A DNA stretch of 64,000 bases from Planctomycetota bacterium (GTDB lineage: Bacteria > Planctomycetota > Phycisphaerae > UBA1845 > UTPLA1). A program made the position numbers and the translations under genes. Position 1 is the first letter of the stretch. Each line of letters opens with the position of its first letter. Where the stretch lies: contig JAATGM010000042.1 of NCBI GenBank assembly GCA_015654675.1, positions 124,001 through 188,000 on the forward strand, given 5' to 3'. Shown piece after piece: positions 1 through 10,276 of this stretch. The notes under the pieces are model-generated. The model saw nothing but the letters and a program-made list of their open reading frames with translations, was not told where the DNA came from and ran no database searches.

Positions 1-1
1 C

Positions 2-256
2 GAGGACGCCGACGAGGCCGACTTCTACTTTGACGAGTTGCCCGGGCTTTATGTCATCGAGCCGCGGCTGAATCGGTGGGACGAGTTCCGCCACTTTGTG
101 CGAAGTGTTCCGTCGTTACTCGTCGCGCATGTGCTGGCCGACGAGCCCGGCCGGCCGACTTATCTGAAATTTGAGGTTCCGTCGGTTCACGACGCCTTCG
201 CCGAAGTGCCGCTGTCTGAACTGCGCGAGACCTGGCAGTCCCCGCTTCGCTACTAG
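2..256 (+). CDS. C-terminal part of an unknown protein (5' truncated by window edge)
   Basis: The frame is open from base 2 to a TAG at 254-256, giving the last 84 residues of a protein whose start lies outside the window. The visible part begins with an acidic stretch (EDADEAD) and shows no motif I recognise. A TTG at 38 could in principle start a 72-residue protein, but the acidic codons upstream read smoothly in the same frame, so a truncated longer gene is more likely. The stop overlaps the stop of the convergent CAP-domain gene by two bases. Confidence 0.55.
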   Translation, partial: EDADEADFYFDELPGLYVIEPRLNRWDEFRHFVRSVPSLLVAHVLADEPGRPTYLKFEVPSVHDAFAEVPLSELRETWQSPLRY

Positions 257-798
257 CGCCGCGCGACTTTTCGGCTCGCCGCCGGCTTGCCCAGCATTTG
301 CACGACGATGTACTTGTTGGTCGCGGCGTCGCTGGCCATGCCGATTCCAATGGCGGATACGCGCCCGTCGAGAAGATTGTTGCGATGGCCGGGCGACTTC
401 ATCCAGCCCTCGACGGCCGCGGCAGCCAGATCGTCCGACGTCATTCCACCCGGCACTTCGCACGCGTAAAGGTTTTCACACACCACACGAGCGTCGAAGC
501 CGGCCGCGATGGCGCGCTGCCCGCAGTTTCGGCCATCCGCGTCATGATCAAACTTGCCGGTCCGGGCGAGATAGTCGGCGTATTTCTGTGCGGCCTTCTC
601 GAGCCGGCGATCGGATTTAACGGTCTTGGAGCGCTGCACATTGGTCAGCGCGACGACAGACTGGCGGACGGCCGCCCGCTCCGGCTGGGCGCCGGGCGTG
701 GATTTGAGGGCCGCAGATTGCTTCGGCTCGGCGCAGCCAACCACCGCCCACATTCCGAACAGCATCGCGACCATGCATTTGTGGATTTTTCCGCCCAT
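253..798 (-). CDS. CAP (SCP/PR1-like) domain lipoprotein
   Basis: A 181-residue exported protein. The N-terminus is a lipoprotein signal: a hydrophobic run ending in the lipobox AVVGC at about residues 18-22. The rest matches the CAP/SCP domain: an N-terminal helix with LTNVQRSK, a later CENLY motif, and the EGWMKSPGHRNNLL signature near residues 130-143 containing the conserved Glu and His. Bacterial CAP proteins are secreted and their biochemical role is mostly unclear. It is divergent from purH with 83 bp between the starts, so both promoters must lie there. Confidence 0.85.
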   Translation of the reverse strand: MGGKIHKCMVAMLFGMWAVVGCAEPKQSAALKSTPGAQPERAAVRQSVVALTNVQRSKTVKSDRRLEKAAQKYADYLARTGKFDHDADGRNCGQRAIAAGFDARVVCENLYACEVPGGMTSDDLAAAAVEGWMKSPGHRNNLLDGRVSAIGIGMASDAATNKYIVVQMLGKPAASRKVARR

Positions 799-881
799 AC
801 GTTCCTGCTCATCGGACGGATGAACTCGCGACTATTGCTCCGAAACTTGCTGACCGATATTCGCGGCGATACTGTCGCGCC

Positions 882-2537
882 ATGCCTAATTGCCCCGTGA
901 AACGAGCATTGATCGCGGTTTACGACAAGACTGGCGTGGCCGAGTTTGCCCGCACGCTGGTCGAGGAATTCGGCGTCGAGATCATCTCGACCGGCGGAAC
1001 GGCCAAGCATCTCAAAGACGCCGGCATAACGGTCACGATGGTGGAACAGGTCACCGGCTTCCCGGAAATGCTCGACGGACGCGTGAAGACGCTGCACCCA
1101 AAGATTCACGCGGCCATCCTCGCCGATCGCGACAACCCCGAGCACATGCGCCAGCTCGCCGAGCAGAAGATCAACCCGATCGACATGGTCGTGGTGAACC
1201 TCTACCCGTTTGAGAAAACGGTGGCTGATCCGAATTGCAAGCTCGAAGACGCAATCGAAATGATCGACATCGGCGGGCCATGTCTGCTGCGGGCGGCGGC
1301 GAAGAATCACCGGCATGTGCTGGTGGTCTCAGGGTCGATGAGCCTTACGACGATTGTGGAATGGATGCGCTCCGGCGGTTCACGGCCGGATCTGGAAGAC
1401 CGCCGTGATTCCGCCTGGGGAGCGTTTTGGGACACGTCGCGTTACGATTCTTCAATCGCGACTTGGCTCAGCACCAATAAGAAAGATGGCCTATCCGACG
1501 TTCGCACAATAGATCTGCATACCTATGGTCGCTTGAGATATGGAGAGAACCCTCATCAGACGGCAGAGCTCTTTTTCAAACCGACGTTCGACGCCGGGCT
1601 AGACCTGACGGCTGCCGACGCAGCAATGGATCAGGACAACCAGCAAGACAAGATCAGTTTCAACAATTACGTTGACGCCGACGCCTCGGTCGGGCTATGT
1701 GCGGAACTAGCACGAGCGATCACAGACTCCGTTTGCTGCTTCATCAAACACACAAATCCATGCGGCGTTGGAGTCGCGAGCGACGCGAACGAAGCCTATC
1801 GCCGCGCCTATCTCGGCGATCCCAACGCGGCGATGGGCGGAATTCTCGCGGTCAATTTCGATGTTACGCCGGCCTTCGCATCTGGTGTTCTGGATACCTA
1901 TGACACGATCGGAAGAGCGGCTGGAGCTGGTGGATTCTTTGTCGAGGTGTGGATCGCACCGACGTTTGACTCTGCAGCAATCGAGATAATCCGCACGCGA
2001 AAAAAGTGGGGCGCCAACGTACGATTGCTCGGCGTCGGGGATATGGGCCTACCACTAGTTCCGAATGCCCCGCTCTATCGGTCAATTGCCGGCGGAATGC
2101 TCGCCCAAACCCCCGACCTCATCGGCCTCAACGAAGATCAATGGAAAGTCGTCACCAAGCGACCACCCACCGACTCCGAACTCGCCGACCTCCGCCTTGC
2201 ATGGCTCGTCGCCAAGCACACCAAATCCAATGCCATCTCCATCTGCAAAGACGGCATGCTCATCGGCAACGGCGCCGGCCAGATGTCGCGCGTCATGAGC
2301 TGCCGCATCGCAACCTGGCTCGCCAAGGAAAACGGCCACGCCGAAAAGCTCCCCGGCTCGGCCGCCGCCTCCGACGCATTCTTCCCCTTCCGCGATGGCC
2401 CCGAAATCCTCATCGATGCCGGCGTCACAGCCCTCATCCAGCCCGGCGGTTCAAAGCGAGACGCCGACACCACCGCCGCCTGCGACGAGCGCGGCATCGC
2501 CATGATCCACACGGGAACAAGGCACTTCAAACATTGA
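882..2537 (+). CDS. purH: Bifunctional AICAR transformylase / IMP cyclohydrolase
   Basis: 551 residues, slightly longer than the usual 510-530. It performs the last two steps of de novo purine synthesis: formylation of AICAR and ring closure to IMP, in the cytoplasm. The N-terminal MGS-like cyclohydrolase domain shows STGGTAKHL, GRVKTLHPKIH and the IGGPCLLRAAAKN motif; the transformylase domain shows RYGENPHQ, the catalytic-loop motif KHTNPCG and SDAFFPF. The segment up to about residue 404 uses balanced third positions, while from about base 2095 onward the coding strand becomes sharply C-rich. The stop codon sits two bases before the left arm of an inverted repeat. Confidence 0.97.
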   Translation: MPNCPVKRALIAVYDKTGVAEFARTLVEEFGVEIISTGGTAKHLKDAGITVTMVEQVTGFPEMLDGRVKTLHPKIHAAILADRDNPEHMRQLAEQKINPIDMVVVNLYPFEKTVADPNCKLEDAIEMIDIGGPCLLRAAAKNHRHVLVVSGSMSLTTIVEWMRSGGSRPDLEDRRDSAWGAFWDTSRYDSSIATWLSTNKKDGLSDVRTIDLHTYGRLRYGENPHQTAELFFKPTFDAGLDLTAADAAMDQDNQQDKISFNNYVDADASVGLCAELARAITDSVCCFIKHTNPCGVGVASDANEAYRRAYLGDPNAAMGGILAVNFDVTPAFASGVLDTYDTIGRAAGAGGFFVEVWIAPTFDSAAIEIIRTRKKWGANVRLLGVGDMGLPLVPNAPLYRSIAGGMLAQTPDLIGLNEDQWKVVTKRPPTDSELADLRLAWLVAKHTKSNAISICKDGMLIGNGAGQMSRVMSCRIATWLAKENGHAEKLPGSAAASDAFFPFRDGPEILIDAGVTALIQPGGSKRDADTTAACDERGIAMIHTGTRHFKH

Positions 2538-2538
2538 G

Positions 2539-2569
2539 GGAGTCTTGAGTCTCGGGTCTTGAGTCTTGA
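2539..2569. repeat. Left 31-bp arm of the inverted repeat
   Basis: Starts two bases after the first base following the purH stop (TGA 2535-2537). It contains GAGTCTTGA at 2540-2548 and 2561-2569. It is the exact reverse complement of 2961-2991. A related solo copy, 26 of 30 bases identical, lies at 23772-23801. Confidence 0.95.
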
Positions 2570-2595
2570 AGGCGCTGCGATGAGAGTAACGAGTC

Positions 2596-2955
2596 GTGCG
2601 TGACCATCGTAAACTGAAGGCATTTCATCTGGCCGACGACCTCGTTTTGGCGGTCTACGAAGCGACCGCCGCTTTTCCTCGTTCCGAGCTATTCGGCCTC
2701 ACATCGCAAATGCGCCGCGCCGCGGTCTCGGTTCCGGCCAACATCGTGGAAGGCGCAGCCCTGAGCTCAGAGCGAGAATTCACACGAGCTCTGCGGATTG
2801 CGCACGGCTCTATTCGAGAACTGGGCTACTACATCAGTCTGGCTCAACGACTGAATTATTTCGCTTCAAACGTGGCGACAAAACTCACCGAATCGTGCGA
2901 TGAGACCAGCCGTGTACTCGCCGGCCTGATAAAGTCATTCCACCGAAGTTCTTGA
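2596..2955 (+). CDS. Four-helix bundle protein (23S rRNA intervening-sequence / bAvd-like family)
   Basis: 119 residues, starting at GTG. The pattern is that of the S23/IVP four-helix-bundle family: an N-terminal [11 protein letters not shown] helix, [17 protein letters not shown], then [12 protein letters not shown] and a long helix with [16 protein letters not shown]. Homologues occur inside 23S rRNA intervening sequences and as the accessory Avd protein of diversity-generating retroelements, where they bind nucleic acid as pentamers. No reverse transcriptase is present in this window, so a retroelement role is not supported. It is the only gene within a 31-bp perfect inverted repeat. Function here unknown. 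Confidence 0.9.
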   Translation: MRDHRKLKAFHLADDLVLAVYEATAAFPRSELFGLTSQMRRAAVSVPANIVEGAALSSEREFTRALRIAHGSIRELGYYISLAQRLNYFASNVATKLTESCDETSRVLAGLIKSFHRSS

Positions 2956-2960
2956 TTTGC

Positions 2961-2991
2961 TCAAGACTCAAGACCCGAGACTCAAGACTCC
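2961..2991. repeat. Right 31-bp arm of the inverted repeat
   Basis: Exact reverse complement of 2539-2569. It overlaps the 3' end of the minus-strand CBM9-like gene: codons for GVLSLGS and the TGA stop (2991 down to 2968) lie wholly inside the arm, so that gene's natural C-terminus was probably replaced when the arm arrived. Confidence 0.95.
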
Positions 2992-3634
2992 GGTGGCCCA
3001 TGTCGATGGGTCACACCACCAGTTGAGCTCATCCCCCACCGTGAGCGGTTGCTTGCCGAGTTCGCGATCTTCGAGCGTGTAGAAAAAACCGATTCGCGCA
3101 TTCTCGCTCGCGTCGTAGCCCGCCAGCGTCGCCGCCGGAATCATGGCTTCCAGCGAATAACCCTTCGAGCCGATCTCCGCCGCAATCATGATCTCGCCCG
3201 GCTTCGCCAGCGGCGCGTCGTCCTTGGCCCGCGCGATATGCGCCCCACCCGCGATTGGCTGTTTGTTACCCGGGCCGCCGCCGGCCTGCATCAGCCAGAA
3301 CTGCTGGCAAAACTTCGTCGCCCGGCGAATGTCGCGCGCGTCGCGCATGTCGGTCATCAATCGCAAGTGATCGCTTTGTCTAAAGGCCAGCGAATCGCAT
3401 TTCAACGGCTGCCGCTTGCCCGTAACCCGCGCCGCCACGAGCAGGCCGTCCGCATGCCACGCGGCGAACACCTCACCAATGGCCGGCTGATCATCCAGCC
3501 GATGCAGGGCAGGCAGGCGATAGCGGTTGTCCCATTTGCCGAGCTTGCCGTCGATCTTGACGGCCCCGGTCCAGCGATGAATCGGAAGTTCAAACCGAAA
3601 TAGAAACCGATTCGGTACCAGCGCCCCCGCCGAA

Positions 3635-3642
<8 letters not shown>
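2968..3642 (-). CDS. CBM9-like / DOMON-like sugar-binding-fold protein
   Basis: 224 residues from the ATG at 3642, which follows GAGG by nine bases and overlaps the upstream permease stop by eight bases; a TTG at 3657 is an alternative. The N-terminal KIDGKLGKWDNRY, followed by FAAWHADGLLVAARV, is typical of the carbohydrate-binding family 9-like domain found in many exported or cytosolic proteins of this group. No signal peptide is visible. It closes the MacAB-like operon, so a link to the exporter's substrate is possible but unproven. Its last seven residues and stop are encoded by the inverted-repeat arm. Confidence 0.75.
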
Positions 3643-4858
<1,216 letters not shown>

Positions 4859-4875
4859 GGATCCAATCGCCGATC

Positions 4876-5607
<732 letters not shown>

Positions 5608-5619
5608 GACTGCCGCCGA

Positions 5620-6906
5620 CTACAAGCTGCGATTGCCCGGGTTCGCATTCTTCAATGCTTCCTTGAAGCTGAACCCCCGCTCCGGCGCCTGGTAAGAAGT
5701 CACGCACACTGCCCCCTCTTCCAGCCCGCTCAGCACCTCGGTTTCGCGATTGTCTGTGATCCCCAGCACCACCGGTACGGGCTTCCAATCCGTTCCGACC
5801 TGCACCCACAACACCTGCTGCATCCTCGGCAACACGGCCGATGACCCCGCCGAGTCAGCCGCGCCCGGCGCCTCCGAAGGCGCCGGCGGACTGCTTGCAT
5901 CGGCTTGGGGCCACTTCAGATCGTTCGTGACAGCCAGGAGTTGCTCGGCCGAGATCGGCGGGCGGAACCGTAGCGCGGAATTGGCGACCTTCAACACCTT
6001 GTCGCGGCTCGCCACTTCAATCGTCACGTTCGCAGTCATGCCCGGCTTGAGCAGCCGCGCGCGATTGTCGACTTCGATTACAACCGTGTAGGTCACGACG
6101 CCCTGAATCGTTGTCGGATTGTTCCGGACCTGAACGACTTCGCCTTTGAATTCTCGCTCCGGATAGGCGTCTACCGTAAACGTGCTTGTTTGTCCCACGC
6201 GGACGCGCCCGATGTCCGACTCGCTCACGTTCGCGTGCACCTGCATCTTGTCGAGGTTCGGCGCCATGATGAACAACACCGGCGAAGTTAGTGCCGCCGC
6301 CACGGTCTGCCCGACATCAATCAGTCGCGATAACACAATGCCGTCCATCGGTGCGTAGATCACCGACCGCTCGAGCTTCGTCTTGGCCAGGTCGCGCGTC
6401 GCCTCGGCCCCCTGAATCGACGCCTTCGCCGACTTCAATCGTGCCTCGGCCGCACCCAGGACTTCACGGCCAACCGACAGCTCTTCAGAAGTAGCCGCCT
6501 TCCGCTCGACCAGGCGCTCGACTTTCTCGAGTTGCCGTTTGCTCTTCGCGACCTCCACCTGCGCTGCCTCGGCCTGCGCCTTCGCTGATGCCACATTGGC
6601 CTCTGCTTGCGCCAAGTCCGCTTCGAACAGCTCCGGCCGTAGTTTCGCGAGCACGTCGCCCTTTTTGACCTGAGCGTTGAAATCCGCGAGAAGCTCTCCA
6701 ACCGTGCCCGATACCTCGCACCCCACATTCACGCTGATCAACGGTGTCAGTGTTCCGGTCGTCTCGACCGTCATTTTCAACGGCCCGCGAACGACCGTCA
6801 CGGTCTTGATTTGCGAACCACCATTGCCGCCCAGGTACCGCTTTGCGGCGTAGCCGCCGCCAGCAATGACACCGATCACGATCAAGGAAATTAAGAACCG
6901 ACGCAT
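5620..6906 (-). CDS. MacA-like periplasmic adaptor (HlyD / membrane-fusion family)
   Basis: 428 residues. An N-terminal anchor helix (ISLIVIGVIAGGGYAA) is followed by the lipoyl half-motif around VGCEVSGTVGEL, a long alanine-rich coiled-coil hairpin at about residues 115-185, the second lipoyl half (IYAPMDGIVLSRLIDVGQTV) and beta-barrel domains. This is the adaptor that bridges the inner-membrane transporter to an outer-membrane exit duct. A 40-residue Pro/Ala/Ser-rich insert sits near residues 340-370. It is the first gene of the operon; an outer-membrane TolC partner is not seen nearby. Confidence 0.93.
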   Translation of the reverse strand: MRRFLISLIVIGVIAGGGYAAKRYLGGNGGSQIKTVTVVRGPLKMTVETTGTLTPLISVNVGCEVSGTVGELLADFNAQVKKGDVLAKLRPELFEADLAQAEANVASAKAQAEAAQVEVAKSKRQLEKVERLVERKAATSEELSVGREVLGAAEARLKSAKASIQGAEATRDLAKTKLERSVIYAPMDGIVLSRLIDVGQTVAAALTSPVLFIMAPNLDKMQVHANVSESDIGRVRVGQTSTFTVDAYPEREFKGEVVQVRNNPTTIQGVVTYTVVIEVDNRARLLKPGMTANVTIEVASRDKVLKVANSALRFRPPISAEQLLAVTNDLKWPQADASSPPAPSEAPGAADSAGSSAVLPRMQQVLWVQVGTDWKPVPVVLGITDNRETEVLSGLEEGAVCVTSYQAPERGFSFKEALKNANPGNRSL

Positions 6907-7030
6907 CGTTTTCCTTATACCGGGCGAACGGCCCGAGGTTGTATCGAGGACGAGCGAGAAAAGGACTGGTTTGCGGCTCCAAAGGGCATTCTATGCCCCG
7001 CTCCGAGACCAATGCCACCGTGGATAGCGA

Positions 7031-7834
7031 CTAAACAGGCCGTTTCGGGCTGCCATCGGCTCCATGGGCCACGTTGCCGGTCTTTGCCGGTGGTGTACCC
7101 GGATTTCGCAAATCGCGCCCAAATATCTTCGGGGCGATCACATACTGCATCATCGCCTCGCTGGTTGCATCCGTATGTCCGCCCACCCAACCATAGCGCT
7201 CATACTTCGGGTTCCACGGAATATTGATCACACGGCCCGACGACGCCCCGCGGCCGCGAAGCCCGATCAACCCCGCCGAATCATCGAACGTCCCGTCGAT
7301 CGTCCCGATCGCCTTCACCGGCCCGCCCAACACAGGATCGCTCGATGAATAGAAAACGTAGATGTTCCCCTTCATGTTGTTCAGCGCCCGCGAAACGTCA
7401 TATCTGGACGATATGCTCGACCCCAGCATCACGTAGTTGTTTACCTTGTAAGGCGGCTTCACGTTCTCAATTGCCCAGATCCCCACGCCCGTACCGGCCG
7501 ACAACGCAATGACGTTCGCATCCTCCCCCGGATTGTTCCTCAGATAGTCCGTCATGATGTCGCCCAGCCGATCGCCAGCGCCCTTCGCGATGAACCGCAG
7601 GGTCTGATCCAGCGCCGGATTCATTGTGAGCGACCAGTGATAGCTGTCGACCTTCCCCTGATAACCGGCCTTCTCCAGCCCAACGGCGCTTTCAACGACG
7701 CCGAAACCCCAGTTCCCCGCGCCGTCGATGTACCATGTCTTTCCGAACTTCTCCTTCGGATCGTTGCATCCAATCACAAACATGACCGCCGCGACAAGAA
7801 ACCCGAATAACGCCGTTCCGCGCATATCATCCAC
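7031..7834 (-). CDS. Lipoprotein with alpha/beta-hydrolase-like features
   Basis: 267 residues with a lipoprotein signal ending in FVIGC at about residues 19-23. The core suggests a lipase/esterase fold: a strand and nucleophile elbow at VIALSAGTGVG (Ser flanked by small residues), an Asp in VFYSSSDPVLG and a His in GWVGGHTDATSEA, in the right order for a Ser-Asp-His triad. The elbow is AxSxG rather than GxSxG. The opening motif WYIDGAGNWGFG is shared with other planctomycete proteins as far as I recall. It stands alone; the next gene upstream ends 76 bp away. Confidence 0.7.
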   Translation of the reverse strand: MDDMRGTALFGFLVAAVMFVIGCNDPKEKFGKTWYIDGAGNWGFGVVESAVGLEKAGYQGKVDSYHWSLTMNPALDQTLRFIAKGAGDRLGDIMTDYLRNNPGEDANVIALSAGTGVGIWAIENVKPPYKVNNYVMLGSSISSRYDVSRALNNMKGNIYVFYSSSDPVLGGPVKAIGTIDGTFDDSAGLIGLRGRGASSGRVINIPWNPKYERYGWVGGHTDATSEAMMQYVIAPKIFGRDLRNPGTPPAKTGNVAHGADGSPKRPV

Positions 7835-7910
7835 CTTTGGCTGACACGTCTCTTTGACAGGGTCCGAAGTGTAGCCGGTCGACCCGGATTGCGGCAGGGG
7901 TGCCGTTCGG

Positions 7911-8825
7911 CTAGGTCTTTCGCGTCGCGGCTGCGTCTATCTTGGCCAAACCGTCGTAATCCAGCAGTTCGTAAAGCTCGGCCCGGGTCTGCATCCGCTC
8001 CACCCACTCCCGCTGATGCCCGCCCCGTTTCAAATCCGCCAACATCGCCCCAATTGCCCCAAACGCCACCCGCAACGCCGTCTGCGGGAAGATCACCATC
8101 CGATATCCCATATCCCCCAATTCCCCAACACTCAGCAGCGGTGATTTCCCGAACTCCGTCATGTTCGCCAGCAGCGGAGGCGGCGTCCCGGGGCCGCTCC
8201 CCGGCCCATGCCCGCGCAGCGCCGCGGCAAACCGCAAAAACTCCTCCGCCGTCTGCATCGCCTCCGGGAAAATCGCGTCCGCCCCCGCGTCCAGATACCG
8301 CTTCGCTCGCTCAATCGCTTGCTCAATCCCCTCGATCGCCTTCGCGTCCGTACGCGCCACGATCACGAAGCTTGCATCGCGCCGCGCCGCCACTGCAGCC
8401 CGCAACTTCTGGCCCATCGCCTCCGCAGAAACGACATCCTTACCATCCAGATGTCCGCACTTCTTGGGCAACACCTGGTCTTCGAGGTGCACGCCCGCGA
8501 GCCCCGCCTGCTCCATCTCCACCACGGTCCGCGCCGCGTTCACGGCTTCGCCAAACCCAGTATCCGCATCCGACAGCACTGGCACCTTCACCGCGGTGCA
8601 AATTGCCCGCGCGTGCGCCGTCGCTTCGCTGAGCGTCGTCATCCCCACATCCGGCAGGCCGTAAACCGCGTTCGCCAGCCCCGCCCCCGAAATGTAAATC
8701 GCCTCAAACCCCGCCCGCTCAATTGCCCGCGCGCACAGCGCGTTGAACGCCCCCGGCATCGCCACGGTCTTCGCGGCGATTAGTTCGCGCAGCTTAGCTC
8801 CCGGCCGATCGATCATCGGCGTCAT
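7911..8825 (-). CDS. prpB: Methylisocitrate lyase / isocitrate-lyase superfamily (PrpB-like)
   Basis: 304 residues from the ATG at 8825. It would cleave 2-methylisocitrate to pyruvate and succinate in the propionate pathway. Motifs: VMPGAFNALCAR-like start region, YISGAGLA, DADTGFGEA (Mg-binding Asp), LEDQ, and the active-site loop KKCGH with its catalytic Cys. A Gly/Pro-rich insert (HGPGSGPGTPPP) precedes LLANMTEFG and is unusual. No prpC or prpD is in the window, so the exact lyase activity (methylisocitrate, or another PEP-mutase-family substrate) is not certain. Confidence 0.88.
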   Translation of the reverse strand: MTPMIDRPGAKLRELIAAKTVAMPGAFNALCARAIERAGFEAIYISGAGLANAVYGLPDVGMTTLSEATAHARAICTAVKVPVLSDADTGFGEAVNAARTVVEMEQAGLAGVHLEDQVLPKKCGHLDGKDVVSAEAMGQKLRAAVAARRDASFVIVARTDAKAIEGIEQAIERAKRYLDAGADAIFPEAMQTAEEFLRFAAALRGHGPGSGPGTPPPLLANMTEFGKSPLLSVGELGDMGYRMVIFPQTALRVAFGAIGAMLADLKRGGHQREWVERMQTRAELYELLDYDGLAKIDAAATRKT

Positions 8826-8865
8826 TCTACGACACGCGGGAGTCCCGATCGACCCTGTGGGCGGC

Positions 8866-9054
8866 CTAAATCGGTGAGAGAGCCGCGATGCCGGACAGGA
8901 AGTCGAATACCTGCAGGCAAATGTCGTTGGTAGTTGGGATGAAAAACCCGAGTGGGTTGAGGATGGCGTTGAAGATATCGAACAGCGGCTGGATGCTGTT
9001 TCCGATGCTCTTGCACAGTGAGAGCACATCTTCGGGGGTTTGAAAGAAGATCAT
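8866..9054 (-). CDS. Small hydrophobic/amphipathic protein of unknown function
   Basis: 62 residues with a good ribosome binding site (GGAG seven bases before the ATG at 9054). It ends 40 bp before prpB and may share its transcript. The sequence is rich in Phe, Leu and Ile with two helix-like stretches (VLSLCKSIGNSIQPLF and ICLQVFDFLSGIAAL). No family recognised. Confidence 0.5.
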   Translation of the reverse strand: MIFFQTPEDVLSLCKSIGNSIQPLFDIFNAILNPLGFFIPTTNDICLQVFDFLSGIAALSPI

Positions 9055-9177
9055 CGCACGTCTCCGGGATCGGACTCGATCGTCAGCGTCCCCGAATTCA
9101 TCGTCGGGCGGGCGCGGAGTTGGCCGAGCAAAATCGGCCGAGCGGCCGGTTCGACAGGCGAGGTTTGCTTGAGATAC

Positions 9178-9249
9178 TGACCCCAGCGGGAATCGAACCC
9201 GCGTTGTCGGATCGAAAATCCGATGTCCTGACCACTAGACGATGGGGCC
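9178..9249 (-). tRNA. tRNA-Glu (TTC)
   Basis: A complete 72-nt cloverleaf on the minus strand. Acceptor GGCCCCA pairs with TGGGGTC; the anticodon arm is TCGGA-TTTTCGA-TCCGA with anticodon TTC; the T arm contains GGTTCGATTCC. Discriminator A. CCA is not encoded. Confidence 0.97.
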
Positions 9250-9290
9250 AACCAACGTTGCCGGAATTGTAATCCCGGAGAGCGGGCGTC

Positions 9291-10157
9291 TCAAGCCAAT
9301 TGATCGCGTTCCGCCGGACCACCGGTTCGCTCGGTTCGCCCCGCCTTCCAGCCGACAAAGACGAATTCGTCACGATTGAGCCCGAACCGATTACGACTGC
9401 CACCAAACCGGTCGGGGCGAGTCGTCCATTGAAAGATGCGGACCGCGAAACCGGCCCGCGCGAGACGGGCGGGGTAGTCCTTCCCGTAGATGCGAACGTG
9501 GTCACCCTGGCCAAACGCCGCTTCACGCGCTGCAGTGTCCGCAATCGAGAAGTCCTCATAAGTCCGATCAAGCAGCCGCGAAATCGGCACCTGCAGGATC
9601 GCCCAGCCGCCCGGTTTCAGCACCCGATGCAATTCCGACATGGCTCGTGCATCGTCGATGATGTGTTCAAGAACATGGTTGCAAATAATCGCGTCAAACG
9701 AGTCGTCGGCGAATTGAATGCGCGTGATGTCCATCGTCGTCATGACGTTCGCACCCGAGATGTCCGCGGTGACGTATTCAATGTGGGATAGTTTGTGCAG
9801 GACTTCCGCGACACGCGCTTCCGGGGCAACGTGCAGCAATCGCACGGGCTGCTCGAACAGCTTGGTCTCGTTGCGAAGATAGAGATACAGCAACCGCTCG
9901 CGGTCGATGCAACCGCACGATGGGCAGCGAGCATTTTCGCGGTATCCGCCGCCCACAATCTGCTTCTCGCGCAGCACCGCAAATTTCAATCCAAACGGCA
10001 GAAAACGCTTGAGATGCACACCGCAGAACGGACATTCGTAACGGTAGCGGAATTGCCTGAGGCGGTTCAGGATCGCGCGAAACCCTGATCGCCGATCGGC
10101 CAAAGGAGATTTGCTCGTCGGATGGATATCGACTTCGCGGATTGCCACGTCCGACAT
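9291..10157 (-). CDS. Class I SAM-dependent methyltransferase with N-terminal zinc-ribbon cysteines
   Basis: 288 residues if it starts at the ATG at 10157. Two Cys pairs near the N-terminus (CPFCG and CPSCG, about 40 residues apart) probably bind zinc. A Rossmann methyltransferase domain follows: LLHVAPEARVAEVL, the motif-II acidic strand VTADISG, FDAIICNHVLEHI and the typical LKPGGWAILQVP. This is the methyltransferase type 11 pattern; substrates in this group include lipids, sugars and small molecules, and nothing here decides which. It is divergent from the RidA-family gene. Confidence 0.85.
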   Translation of the reverse strand: MSDVAIREVDIHPTSKSPLADRRSGFRAILNRLRQFRYRYECPFCGVHLKRFLPFGLKFAVLREKQIVGGGYRENARCPSCGCIDRERLLYLYLRNETKLFEQPVRLLHVAPEARVAEVLHKLSHIEYVTADISGANVMTTMDITRIQFADDSFDAIICNHVLEHIIDDARAMSELHRVLKPGGWAILQVPISRLLDRTYEDFSIADTAAREAAFGQGDHVRIYGKDYPARLARAGFAVRIFQWTTRPDRFGGSRNRFGLNRDEFVFVGWKAGRTERTGGPAERDQLA

Positions 10158-10276
10158 TCGACTCGATGTATGCTTCGCCAACCAGTGGCGCGCCGATGCG
10201 ACAGTCTGGCATCGCCACGCCAAGTAACCTTAGTATCTGTCAGGCGATCTCTGGCCCGATTTGCCAAGGAGTCGAA

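Larger units (their letters stand above)
2539..2991. mobile_element. 453-bp inverted-repeat element carrying a four-helix-bundle gene
   Basis: Bases 2539-2569 and 2961-2991 are perfect 31-bp inverted repeats. Each arm itself holds two copies of GAGTCTTGA separated by 12 bases. The only gene between the arms is the 119-residue four-helix-bundle protein. The layout resembles the ORF-bearing intervening sequences of some 23S rRNAs, which also have complementary ends, but here it lies between two convergent protein genes. The right arm supplies the last seven codons and stop of the CBM9-like gene, and purH stops two bases from the left arm. No target-site duplication is visible. Calling it mobile is inference. 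Confidence 0.6.

Noticed and set aside
2540-2569. Treating the purH-side repeat as a simple transcription terminator
   Set aside because: Each arm alone does not fold into a strong hairpin and has no T-run; its perfect partner is about 390 bases away with a gene between them.
9121-9140. GGCCGA/TCGGCC hairpin as a terminator downstream of tRNA-Glu
   Set aside because: Six-base stem without a T-run on either strand; may be chance in GC-rich DNA.
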